Positions 1 to 6,207 of a DNA stretch of 64,000 nt are shown piece after piece. This stretch comes from Bog-756 sp963777665 (GTDB taxonomy: Bacteria; Actinomycetota; Acidimicrobiia; Acidimicrobiales; RAAP-2): NCBI GenBank assembly GCA_963777665.1, contig CAVZRJ010000001.1, forward strand, positions 434,001-498,000, written 5' to 3'. A program made the translations under genes and the position numbers. Every line of letters starts with the position of its first letter. Position 1 is the first letter of the stretch. Below the pieces are notes generated by a model, which searched no databases, was not told the DNA's origin, and saw only the letters and a list, made by a program, of their open reading frames with translations.

Positions 1-8
1 GTGGGCGC

Positions 9-614
9 ATGAGCGAGACGTCCGGGACAACGACGCCCGGGACGGACTGGGTGGAGCGATTGACCGCGCCACGGCCCGAACCACAACCCGGCGGGCCGGT
101 GCCTGACGACGCCTCGCTCTCCCGGATCCTGGCGGCCGCGGCCGCTGTGCCCGACCACGGGAGCCTCCGGCCCTGGCGGTTCACCGTGGTGTCCGGCGCG
201 GGACAGGAGCGGTTCGGGCAAGCCCTGGTCGACGGGCTGATTGCGGAGCGCGGTCCTGGGGTGCCCGATGCGCAGGTGGCCAAGACCCGGGGCAAGGCAT
301 TCGCTGCTGCGTGCGCGGTGGTCCTCATCGCCTCTCCGGATCCGACCTCCAACGTGCCGGTCTGGGAGCAGGAGGCCTCGGCGTCGTGCACCGGCTACGC
401 CATCGTGCTGGCCGCCACCGGACTCGGATTCGGTGCGGTCTGGAAGAGTGCGGCGGTGCTGGACACGGTCCCGGTGCGGGAGCTCTTCGAACTCGGCCCG
501 CAGGAGCGTCTCCTCGGCTGGGTCAACATCGGGACGCCGGAGGCCCCGAAGCGACAGGCGCGGCTGGCCCCAACACCCGATCTCGAGGACCACGTTCGCC
601 GACTCGACAGCTGA
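9..614 (+). CDS. Nitroreductase family protein (YdjA-like)
   Basis: A 201-residue protein of the FMN-dependent nitroreductase fold, which usually uses NAD(P)H to reduce nitro groups, quinones or related electrophiles; the substrate cannot be told here. Visible marks are the FMN-site segment GSLRPWRF (about 51-58, equivalent to the S..N.QPW of the family) and the C-terminal TGLGFGAVWKS (137-147), which sits near the flavin in family members. The length fits the compact YdjA-like subgroup. The ATG at 9 is preceded by only eight bases in this window, so an upstream start cannot be excluded. The next gene is convergent. Confidence 0.85.
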   Translation: MSETSGTTTPGTDWVERLTAPRPEPQPGGPVPDDASLSRILAAAAAVPDHGSLRPWRFTVVSGAGQERFGQALVDGLIAERGPGVPDAQVAKTRGKAFAAACAVVLIASPDPTSNVPVWEQEASASCTGYAIVLAATGLGFGAVWKSAAVLDTVPVRELFELGPQERLLGWVNIGTPEAPKRQARLAPTPDLEDHVRRLDS

Positions 615-653
615 GCACCCGAGCCGACTGCCGGTGGGGGAGCGGCGGACCGG

Positions 654-905
654 CTACCAGCCCCAGCGGGCGAGCGGGGGGCCCAGTCCGGACTCCTCTG
701 CGCAGACGCCGCACAGGTCCATCCGTCGGGCCCCCGGTCGGTCGGAGGCCGCCACCCGTCGCCATCCGTACCGTCGGGCCTCCTCGAGACAGGCCGACTC
801 GGACCAGCGCGGCGCAGTGCGGGCGCCACAGCGCCCACAGGTACGGAAGTAGGCATCGTCGTCGTAGAGGTCCTCGAATGAGACCTCGTCCGGGTCGTAG
901 TTCAT
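654..905 (-). CDS. Small two-CxxC zinc-ribbon-like protein
   Basis: An 83-residue protein with an acidic N-terminus (NYDPDEVSFEDLYDDD) followed by two CxxC knuckles (CGRC and CGVC) about 44 residues apart, the usual layout of a small zinc ribbon. I chose the ATG at 905 because the longer open frame upstream is Arg/Pro-rich and looks non-coding. No family was recognised. It is convergent with the nitroreductase gene and divergent from the Cys-rich gene at 1061. It is probably a real small conserved actinobacterial protein; its function is unknown. Confidence 0.6.
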   Translation of the reverse strand: MNYDPDEVSFEDLYDDDAYFRTCGRCGARTAPRWSESACLEEARRYGWRRVAASDRPGARRMDLCGVCAEESGLGPPLARWGW

Positions 906-1047
906 GGCGGCTGCTCGCCCCGAGGATACCGTTGCGGAGCGGCGTCGAGATCGGCCAGTCGACGGCCTCACCCGTCCGCCGCGAGGCCCGGGCCGCACCG
1001 TCGGAGCGAGCGGGGGACGGGTCCTGCCAAGAAGACGGGAAGAGGGC

Positions 1048-1066
1048 TAATATCGTCACAGTGACG
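1048..1066 (+). promoter_or_regulatory. Leaderless promoter with palindromic operator
   Basis: A -10-like TAATAT at 1048-1053 ends seven bases before the GTG at 1061, so the transcript would begin at or next to the start codon. A perfect inverted repeat, CGTCAC-A-GTGACG (1054-1066), covers the predicted transcription start and the start codon. This is the expected position of a repressor site. No transcription data were seen. Confidence 0.45.
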
Positions 1067-1411
1067 CAATTGGCAGAGGGTGCCCGGTGCGGCTGGTGTC
1101 ATCGACCATTGGTCCTGCCGGAGGGGCCGGGTCGTCCTCGCATCTTCTGCAGCCCGTCCCACCGGCAACGGGCCTACGAGGCACGCCGGAGGGCGGCGGA
1201 CCTGCAGATCCCAGTGGGACAGTGCATCGTGAGCGAGCAGGATCTCGGGAGGCTGCACGACCGTCTCTACCGGCTCGAGGCGGCCGTCGAAGACGTCACC
1301 GAGGACCTGACCCGTGATGCCCGCCTGTCGGCCTGCCGTCAGGCCCTCGACCACCTGCTGGATGCAGCGGGGGACCTGGTCGGTCTCGTGGTCGAGCCAT
1401 TTCGGGGGTGA
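1061..1411 (+). CDS. Small Cys-rich protein with FCSPSHRQRAYE motif
   Basis: A 116-residue protein. The N-terminal part has CGWC (about 10-13) and then FCSPSHRQRAYEARR (about 29-43), a probable treble-clef or zinc-knuckle arrangement with a basic helix. The rest is helical and Leu-rich. The GTG at 1061 was chosen because the coding character starts here and a -10 box lies just upstream. A related motif, YCSPACKQLAYRLR, occurs in the protein at 5413. This motif is frequent in small actinobacterial, plasmid and phage proteins thought to bind nucleic acid; the function here is unknown. Confidence 0.65.
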   Translation: MTQLAEGARCGWCHRPLVLPEGPGRPRIFCSPSHRQRAYEARRRAADLQIPVGQCIVSEQDLGRLHDRLYRLEAAVEDVTEDLTRDARLSACRQALDHLLDAAGDLVGLVVEPFRG

Positions 1412-1647
1412 CGGTGACCTTTCGCCCACTGACATCCACACGTGTTCGAGGGGGGTCAATTGGCTGGTCAGCAGGTGGGTGACATCGGGAGCGCTCGGCG
1501 GATCGAGTCTTCACGACTCGGCTGACTGACGTCAGGCTCTTGGAGTGGAGCACCGAACCGGGAAGCAACCGGTGGGAGCCCAGGTGCGTCGCGCACCGGT
1601 GATGCGAAGGTGCGGTCCCGGGCGCTCTGGAACGGACTATACTATAG

Positions 1648-1986
1648 CCCATACCATCGCGACCGAACCCGTACACTCCAGGGGCCGGCGACCCTCCGCG
1701 CACCCTGGTCGGGCGGGACGAGCAGCTCGCCTTGGCCGACACGGTTCGGACCCAGCTGGAGGCCGGGTATGCGGCCAACTGCCTGCTCTTCACTGGACTC
1801 CGTGGGGTCGGAAAGACGGTACTACTCAAAGAGGTCCGCAACCGGTTCGTCGGCCGAGGATGGCTGGCCATCTACGTGCAGATCCGTCCCTCGCTCCCGG
1901 TCGACCGGGCCTTCGCCGAGGTCGCCCTTCGGGCGGCCCGCCAGCTCCCGACGGGTGCTGCACATACCACCGGCGCTGTTGTCTAG
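1648..1986 (+). pseudogene. Truncated AAA ATPase (Orc1/Cdc6-like N-terminus)
   Basis: The frame reads RPNPYTPGAGDPPRTLVGRD followed by a Walker A segment GLRGVGKTVLL (about 45 codons in). This is the typical start of actinobacterial ORC1/Cdc6-type ATP-binding proteins, which are normally about 350-450 residues. Homology stops near 1960 and a stop codon follows at 1984-1986, so Walker B, sensor motifs and the C-terminal half are missing. There is no ordinary start codon before the conserved N-terminus: the frame opens after a TAG at 1645-1647, and the first TTG is at 1732. A TATACT box lies at 1638-1643. I read it as a decayed remnant. Confidence 0.6.
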
Positions 1987-2354
1987 GCCGAGGCGGCGGG
2001 CTTAGGCCCTATTCACTGGTGGCAGACGGGTGTCGTAAGCACCCGCCCGCCGATCAACCAAGGAACGTAAGAAACTTGATTGAAGTTATAGAGGGTACCC
2101 GGTCGGCGGTCGATATACACGCACGGATCAATGAGCGGGCGAAAGTGCCTGCTCGGAAGCGTGCGAGCGCCGATAAGGGATATTATGTCAAGTCAAGAGT
2201 TATGTCGCCCCAGGTTGGGACACCTGCCGGGCGGACTCACGCAGATGTCACACCCACCTCCTACCCTCCGATGGCAGTCTCAAATCGGGACGGCGACATA
2301 GTTGGGCGTTCACAGAGGGGCACTCTGAGCGACTCCCAGAGGGATGGTGTGCAC
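1987..2354. other. Gap with lower-GC sequence and one IS110-end remnant
   Basis: No supported gene. The stretch 2050-2200 is clearly richer in A/T than its surroundings and includes the IS110-type end at 2176-2193. An open frame runs across the whole stretch, but its composition changes abruptly on either side of the IS end, so it is not treated as one gene. Confidence 0.5.
2176..2220 (-). repeat. IS110-family right-end remnant, copy 1
   Basis: AGGGATATTATGTCAAGT (2176-2193), read on the minus strand, contains CTTGACATAAT, the type of sequence found at the right end of IS110-family elements just after the transposase stop. Seventeen bases further is CCAGGTTGGG (2210-2219). The same pair of blocks with nearly the same spacing recurs at 5546-5590. 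No transposase body remains beside it. The identity is inferred from the motif and from the plus-strand remnant at 5650-5790. Confidence 0.45.
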
Positions 2355-2591
2355 GTGGCTGATTCGGCAGTAGACGTGTCGGTGGCCCTAGATCGGTTCT
2401 ATTCCTGCTTGCTCTACGAGCTAGGGGAGTTTGCCCGGAGGCCTTCAGCAACGGCCATTGGCGCTGCCGTGGTCGTCAAGAGGGTGGCGAAGGAGCACGG
2501 TATCGCAGTAGCCGAGCGGCTACCCCTCCCCCGCTTCAATCGTGCCGAGCTTCAAGACCGCGCAGATACACGGTGGCTGGCGGAGCAATGA
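2355..2591 (+). CDS. Small hypothetical protein upstream of HTH gene
   Basis: A 78-residue, mostly helical protein (VALDRFYSCLLYELGEFARR near the N-terminus) whose stop overlaps the ATG of the next gene in an ATGA junction, so the two are translationally coupled. The start is uncertain: GTG at 2355 or 2349 are the first in-frame starts downstream of the IS110 remnant. No family was recognised. The pairing of a small helical protein with a small HTH protein is common in plasmid and phage regulatory cassettes. Confidence 0.45.
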   Translation: MADSAVDVSVALDRFYSCLLYELGEFARRPSATAIGAAVVVKRVAKEHGIAVAERLPLPRFNRAELQDRADTRWLAEQ

Positions 2592-2812
2592 ACCCCCTAG
2601 AGGATCTACAGGCCATGTGCCGGGTGCGCTCTGAAGTGGAGCAACAGGTCGAGATTCTCGCCGAGCGAGCACTTCGCAACGGTGCGGATCGATCAGCCAT
2701 AGCTGCAACCCTTGGGATTTCCCGGTCACACCTCTACCGACTCTACGCCGGCCGATTGTGCCCCACCCTCGACGACTCTCCACCCGCGACGGCGGACGCC
2801 TCTCAACAATGA
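2588..2812 (+). CDS. Small helix-turn-helix DNA-binding protein
   Basis: A 74-residue protein. Residues about 33-56 (GADRSAIAATLGISRSHLYR) form a clear helix-turn-helix of the resolvase/Fis-like type, preceded by a helix that could dimerise (SEVEQQVEILAERALRNG). The ATG at 2588 overlaps the stop of the preceding gene, and a strong hairpin follows 3 bases after the stop, so this ends a two-gene transcript. Likely a transcription factor of a mobile element; the target is unknown. Confidence 0.65.
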   Translation: MNPLEDLQAMCRVRSEVEQQVEILAERALRNGADRSAIAATLGISRSHLYRLYAGRLCPTLDDSPPATADASQQ

Positions 2813-2814
2813 GC

Positions 2815-2834
2815 GGGCCGCTATTCAGCGGCCC
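2815..2834 (+). terminator. Hairpin terminator after HTH cassette
   Basis: Perfect 8-bp stem GGGCCGCT / AGCGGCCC with a 4-base loop (ATTC), starting three bases after the stop codon of the HTH gene. A T-run follows only some 30 bases later (near 2860), so termination may be imperfect. Confidence 0.7.
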
Positions 2835-3545
2835 TCGATCATGCCCTTACCGTCCCCCCGTTTTTCAACGGCGGAACCCCACCCACTATGACCTTCGGAC
2901 CCCGACGGCTGGCAGCCAATCGGACAGTTAGAGCGCGTGCAACGCATCCGGCACTACCCGGTCAACACACACGGAGCTCACCGCCCGTCTAACGGGGGAC
3001 CACCGACGCTGCACCTGCCATCCCGTTACGGGAGGTGTCGAGCTAAGTCGGGGCACATGAACGATCACCAACTTGGTGATGGGAACCACAGCGTTGCGGT
3101 CTGTTGGGTTCTCCAGAGCGCCGCAACCGTGAAGAAGGCATGGCGTTCGCCTGATCGTGGACGGCGGGTCTACAGCCGATAGCGCACTGGCACGGCTTCC
3201 TTGAACGCTGCCCAACGCTCTAAACGGGGGTCGACTCTTCCCGTCCCTGCGAATTCTTGCACCCGCTTGTGACCGATTGCTAGTCGCCTCACGCTCTGCG
3301 GTGACGTCAATTCGGTGCGTGGTCAGGACGGTGGGCTTCCCACGGCCCCCCAAGGGGGGCCGGTAGCCAGTATGTCGGACGACGTTGGCCTGTCAACCCC
3401 GCTCCGCTTCGCTCCGGGGGTCGGCCTTCGGCCTTGACTGGCCCGCCGTCGCCCAGGGGGAGAAGAGGCAGCGGGCGCCCGTGTAGCCACACGTGTCTGT
3501 ACGGCCGCCCGCCCGCCTCTCCTTCCCAGTCCGACTGGGGGCCTG
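2835..3545. other. Long non-coding stretch with GC-rich hairpins
   Basis: About 700 bases without a convincing gene; the open frames here lack known motifs and plausible starts. The right half is highly structured: a perfect 8-bp hairpin GGCCCCCC-AA-GGGGGGCC (3344-3361), CCCCG...GGGG pairing around 3399-3420, and a GGCC-TTC-GGCC step near 3421-3435. It could hold a structured RNA, an origin-type region of a lost element, or only decayed DNA. Confidence 0.4.
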
Positions 3546-3701
3546 TCAGTGACCTTTGGCGAGACTCCGAGTGAACGGGAGCCAGAGGTGCACCTTGCCG
3601 CAATCACCCAGGCATCCCCACAACCGACAAACGTCCTCGAGGTCGAACCGCACTCTCTTCGGAGTGAATCTGCCCCCCTTTCTACGACACTTCTTCGGCA
3701 T
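3546..3701 (-). CDS. Tiny basic Cys-rich protein
   Basis: A 51-residue protein starting MPKKCRRKGGRFTPKRVRF and ending with CRLWGCLGDCGKVHLW. The basic start and the C-x2-C-x3-H-like C-terminal knuckle resemble tiny actinophage zinc-ribbon proteins that end in CGxWHL. The ATG at 3701 overlaps the end of the upstream gene by about 20 bases, suggesting coupling; a longer start at 3743 is also open. No function can be assigned. Confidence 0.4.
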   Translation of the reverse strand: MPKKCRRKGGRFTPKRVRFDLEDVCRLWGCLGDCGKVHLWLPFTRSLAKGH

Positions 3702-3903
3702 CGACCAGCAGAGGGTTTCGCTCAACCGGAAATGGTTCTGCACGCGTGTCCTGTCCCGGCCGACCCCGCCACGAGCAGTGCAGGTTGCCCGAATAGATCC
3801 GGCGACCGCCTGCCTCGTCCTCCTTCACCATCCAGACGTGGTGCCACACTCCATCGAGGAATTTCACTGCCTTGCCGCAATTCCGGCACATGTTGCGAGC
3901 CAT
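3682..3903 (-). CDS. Small zinc-binding-like protein (CRNC...HC)
   Basis: A 73-residue protein beginning MARNMCRNCGKAVKFLDGVW, with a CxxC knuckle at 6-9 and His/Cys further on (HHVW, LHCSW), compatible with one zinc site. The ATG at 3903 has a good ribosome-binding site (AAAGGCAGG, 8 bases upstream). It is the fourth gene of a minus-strand run of small genes (5315 to 3546). The N-terminal pattern CxxCGKxVKxLDGxW is of the kind found in small phage proteins. Function unknown. Confidence 0.6.
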   Translation of the reverse strand: MARNMCRNCGKAVKFLDGVWHHVWMVKEDEAGGRRIYSGNLHCSWRGRPGQDTRAEPFPVERNPLLVDAEEVS

Positions 3904-4150
3904 CGTGGCCTGCCTTTCGCTCTTGGCTTTCCCCCACCCTGGGGGAGGCGAGAGCCGACTTTCTAAGCGGAGGGAGTGGGTCAAGCGCACCGTCTACGAG
4001 CGGAGCGAGTGGTGCCCTTGAGGCACGACCGGAGCGAACTCACGCTTGGGCGGCGCTCCCCCAGGGCCTTTGCCTGTCCCACACTCGCCCAACTCGGGCT
4101 GAGCCGCCACAACCCGGGGGTCGTCCTGTGCCCATATCCGGTGTTCTGGG

Positions 4151-4453
4151 TCACCCCTCAGCAAATGCAGTTGGAACCTTGTACTTCTCGCACCACGCCT
4201 GAAGACTGAGTAGGTCATAGTCCCGCTCAATCGCCGCCATCCGGTCCTCGGCCAGCTCTTCGGTATCCGCTGCTTCCAAGACATGGTGCTTCCCGGCCTC
4301 GTTGAAAGCGACGATCTTCGCTTTGCCGGAGTAACTGCTACTCATGCCTCCGCCAATAGCGGCACCGACGATGTCGAGGGCGACCCCCGCCCATTGGACT
4401 CCCGGCTTCTTGGTCTCAAATCTCAGCGCCACACCGCCCAGCCTTCCATCCAT
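4151..4453 (-). CDS. Hypothetical protein with Gly-rich N-terminal segment
   Basis: A 100-residue protein. The first half has a Gly/Ala-rich hydrophobic stretch (WAGVALDIVGAAIGGGMSSS), followed by a charged part (AKIVAFNEAGKHHVLEAADT), as in small proteins with a PH-like or lipid-facing fold; this is only a resemblance. Codon use is that of a real gene but less GC-rich than the core genes. It lies third in the minus-strand run of small genes. No family recognised. Confidence 0.5.
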   Translation of the reverse strand: MDGRLGGVALRFETKKPGVQWAGVALDIVGAAIGGGMSSSYSGKAKIVAFNEAGKHHVLEAADTEELAEDRMAAIERDYDLLSLQAWCEKYKVPTAFAEG

Positions 4454-4527
4454 TCGTCAAAGGTGCCCCACCGTCCCGGTGATCGGGGGCACCCCTTCAG
4501 AACGGGAAAATCGTTCGTTTCGAGTAC

Positions 4528-4959
4528 CTACCAGCTTTTACTGCGCAGATGTGGAGGAACGAGCCAGTGCGGCCGAGTGAAAAAAAGGAGAGATACCACG
4601 AGACCGATCGCGATTGCTGTCGACACGGCCATTATCAGGGCGATCGCAGCCGATATGGCGTCAACAACAGGGTTGTGTGACTTTCCATGAAGCCAGAGCA
4701 TCAGACTTCCGATCGACAACGACAACATAAACAACGACCCAGGGATCACAAGGACGGACAGTGGGATGCCGCGTTGTGTTTCTTGCGGGGTTCGTGGTAC
4801 GCGACCTCGCCACAGTTGCACTCCAGCGAACGCCTCAACCAGTCCGATCAGCCCAGTTGCCAGTATTGCCGTCCACCCTGGATTTCCACCGCTCGACACC
4901 AAATTATCTGCCCAATGCGTACTGCAGCGCCGTGTCCTTCCAGGGGGCCATCGCCCCAT
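4528..4959 (-). CDS. Small integral membrane protein, three predicted helices
   Basis: A protein of at most 143 residues with three hydrophobic segments: about 30-48 (AILATGLIGLVEAFAGVQL), about 69-90 (LSVLVIPGSLFMLSLSIGS) and about 101-127 (DAISAAIALIMAVSTAIAI). The N-terminal 20 residues are Arg-rich, and the true start could be further in, at the TTG near 4902. It is part of the minus-strand small-gene run. No family recognised; a membrane anchor, holin-like or immunity role would be speculation. Confidence 0.5.
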   Translation of the reverse strand: MGRWPPGRTRRCSTHWADNLVSSGGNPGWTAILATGLIGLVEAFAGVQLWRGRVPRTPQETQRGIPLSVLVIPGSLFMLSLSIGSLMLWLHGKSHNPVVDAISAAIALIMAVSTAIAIGLVVSLLFFTRPHWLVPPHLRSKSW

Positions 4960-5054
4960 TCTGCCGGACCAGCTGGGTCATTCGATGCATGCCATCAAAG
5001 TGCCGTTCTGGGTCATTGCCGACTGGCTCTCCGGAACGCACCCTCGCAATCCCA

Positions 5055-5315
5055 TTAGTCGGACGCCCTGTGGCGTTCCCGTAGTGCAGGAGTGCAGGTA
5101 GCGCACCAGATATCCGGATTCGTAAATCCACCTTCTGGGGCCAGATCGCCACGAACTGCCACACCGCACACAGTTGCGTCGGCTGGCACGTTGTCCTCGA
5201 TCCGAACTGCGTGTGTTTTGACCGGCTTGTCCCAGTACTCGGCGACCAGGGAGCCTCTTTGCGCATTCCGCTGTTCGGGTCGTGTCTGGTCCCACTGCCT
5301 ATAGGTGATGGCCAT
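5055..5315 (-). CDS. Small Cys-containing protein, first of minus-strand run
   Basis: An 86-residue protein, MAITYRQWDQTRPEQRNAQR at the N-terminus, with Cys in ATVCGVAVRGD and a CATC knuckle near the C-terminus, compatible with one zinc site. The ATG at 5315 was chosen over upstream codons because the 17-bp operator-like repeats at 5346-5396 lie immediately upstream. It is divergent from the gene at 5413. Function unknown. Confidence 0.5.
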   Translation of the reverse strand: MAITYRQWDQTRPEQRNAQRGSLVAEYWDKPVKTHAVRIEDNVPADATVCGVAVRGDLAPEGGFTNPDIWCATCTPALRERHRASD

Positions 5316-5345
5316 GGCAACAATCGTAGAGCCGCACCCGGGGAT

Positions 5346-5404
5346 CCGTAACGATCGGTAACAAATCGGCGTCTGATAACCGTAACGATCCGTAACGCTA
5401 TAAG
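5346..5404. promoter_or_regulatory. Divergent promoter with two 17-bp operator-like repeats
   Basis: Two direct copies, CCGTAACGATCGGTAAC (5346-5362) and CCGTAACGATCCGTAAC (5380-5396), differ at one base and are spaced 34 bp centre to centre, about three helical turns. Each contains two GTAAC half sites. They lie between the divergent genes at 5315 (minus) and 5413 (plus). A -10-like TATAAG (5399-5404) follows the second copy and ends eight bases before the GTG at 5413. This is the layout expected for an autoregulated divergent promoter. Confidence 0.5.
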
Positions 5405-5412
5405 GTTCCGGC

Positions 5413-5676
5413 GTGGGCGACATCGACCGTCAGTGCTCTGTGTGTAGCAATTTGGTACATGGTGACCGGAGAGCCATTTACTGCTCTCCCGCGTGCAAAC
5501 AGTTGGCCTATCGTCTCAGAAAACGACAGTTATCCAACGCCACTGAGGGATATTATGTCAAGTACAGATTTGCCGTAGTCCCAGGTTGGGGCACCGACGC
5601 CTGCTCCCCGATCGATGTGGCACCCCCGGGCGTATCAACCACCCGAGAAACAAGCACTACATCGAGCGCCGGCTGA
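5413..5676 (+). CDS. Small Cys-rich protein with YCSPACKQLAYRLR motif, probably truncated
   Basis: The first about 45 residues (CSVC at 8-11, then YCSPACKQLAYRLRKRQ) form a four-Cys zinc knuckle with a basic helix, like the protein at 1061. After residue about 46 the frame enters the IS110-type end (5546-5590), and the last about 40 residues read through it, so the native C-terminus has probably been replaced. The GTG at 5413 lies eight bases after a TATAAG box and so would be translated from a leaderless message. Likely a nucleic-acid-binding regulator; the repeats upstream may be its own operator. Confidence 0.5.
   Translation: MGDIDRQCSVCSNLVHGDRRAIYCSPACKQLAYRLRKRQLSNATEGYYVKYRFAVVPGWGTDACSPIDVAPPGVSTTRETSTTSSAG
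5546..5590 (-). repeat. IS110-family right-end remnant, copy 2
   Basis: AGGGATATTATGTCAAGT (5546-5563) is identical over 18 bases to 2176-2193 and is followed 18 bases later by CCAGGTTGGG (5581-5590), as in copy 1. On the minus strand it reads CTTGACATAATA. A short minus-strand frame here ends in PQPGTT...YLT before the TAA within this motif, as a transposase C-terminus would. Confidence 0.45.
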
Positions 5677-5790
5677 CCGACGGCCGGACAAAGATGGAAG
5701 CGATGCGCTGCCTCAAGCGCTGCGTGGCTCGAAAGGTCTCAGCGCAGCTTCCGAGGTCGGCACCCGCCCTTGACAATCCAGAGGAACATC
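5650..5790 (+). pseudogene. IS110-family transposase C-terminal remnant and right end
   Basis: The frame carries ERRLTDGRTKMEAMRCLKRC followed by VARKV, the conserved C-terminal helix of IS110-family transposases (pattern GRTxKEAxRCLKRxxAR). About 40 bases later is CTTGACAATCCAGAGGAACATC (5769-5790), the typical terminal sequence after such genes. All upstream domains (the DEDD RuvC-like catalytic part) are missing. It faces copy 2 at 5546, so two IS110 ends of opposite direction lie within 250 bases. Confidence 0.6.
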
Positions 5791-5938
5791 GTTTGGGGGT
5801 CACCCTCACGTCTTGGTCGGGCCGATGCTCGGATAGGGGCGCTCGGGATCACCATCCTTCCGGCTTGCGGGGATCGTTCCCCGGGCGGAATGATCTGCCT
5901 GTCGGCGGACAAGGGGTCCTCGGCGTCGGGGAGGCATC

Positions 5939-6115
5939 GTGAAGGCACGGCTGGTGGTAGCGGGGCTGGTGCTCGGCGCCCTGGTGGTCGGGGCGTTGGC
6001 TTTCGGCGTCGCCCGGGCCAACGGTCGCATGAGCGAGGCAGAACTCCAACGACGCGAGCGGCTCGAACGAGCGCGACGCCCCGACTCGGCGCGCGCGGCG
6101 GGTCGGTTGGCATAG
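5939..6115 (+). CDS. Small single-pass membrane protein
   Basis: A 58-residue protein read from GTG at 5939: one N-terminal transmembrane helix (residues 4-25, LVVAGLVLGALVVGALAFGV) and a charged cytoplasmic tail rich in Arg and Glu (EAELQRRERLERARRPDSAR). GAGG at 5931-5934 could serve as a ribosome-binding site, though spacing is short. Composition is typical of core genes, unlike the patch to its left. No known family. Confidence 0.5.
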   Translation: MKARLVVAGLVLGALVVGALAFGVARANGRMSEAELQRRERLERARRPDSARAAGRLA

Positions 6116-6207
6116 CGTCTGCCGCCCCAAATTCGTCGCCTCCTTTCGGGAGGGTGGCTCGAGCGGAGGACGGCGAACAAGATGGTTGAGGCCGACCACA
6201 CTGGCTA

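Noticed and set aside
1545..2591. A continuous 348-codon plus-strand frame
   Set aside because: It reads across a shadow of the AAA fragment, an AT-rich piece and an IS110 end; only the last 78 codons (from 2355) look like a gene.
2928..3353. 141-codon minus-strand frame
   Set aside because: No motif, Arg/Pro/Ser-rich translation, no ribosome-binding site; treated as non-coding.
4687..5101. Three overlapping plus-strand frames
   Set aside because: They are shadows of the minus-strand membrane protein and its neighbour; none has a plausible start or motif.
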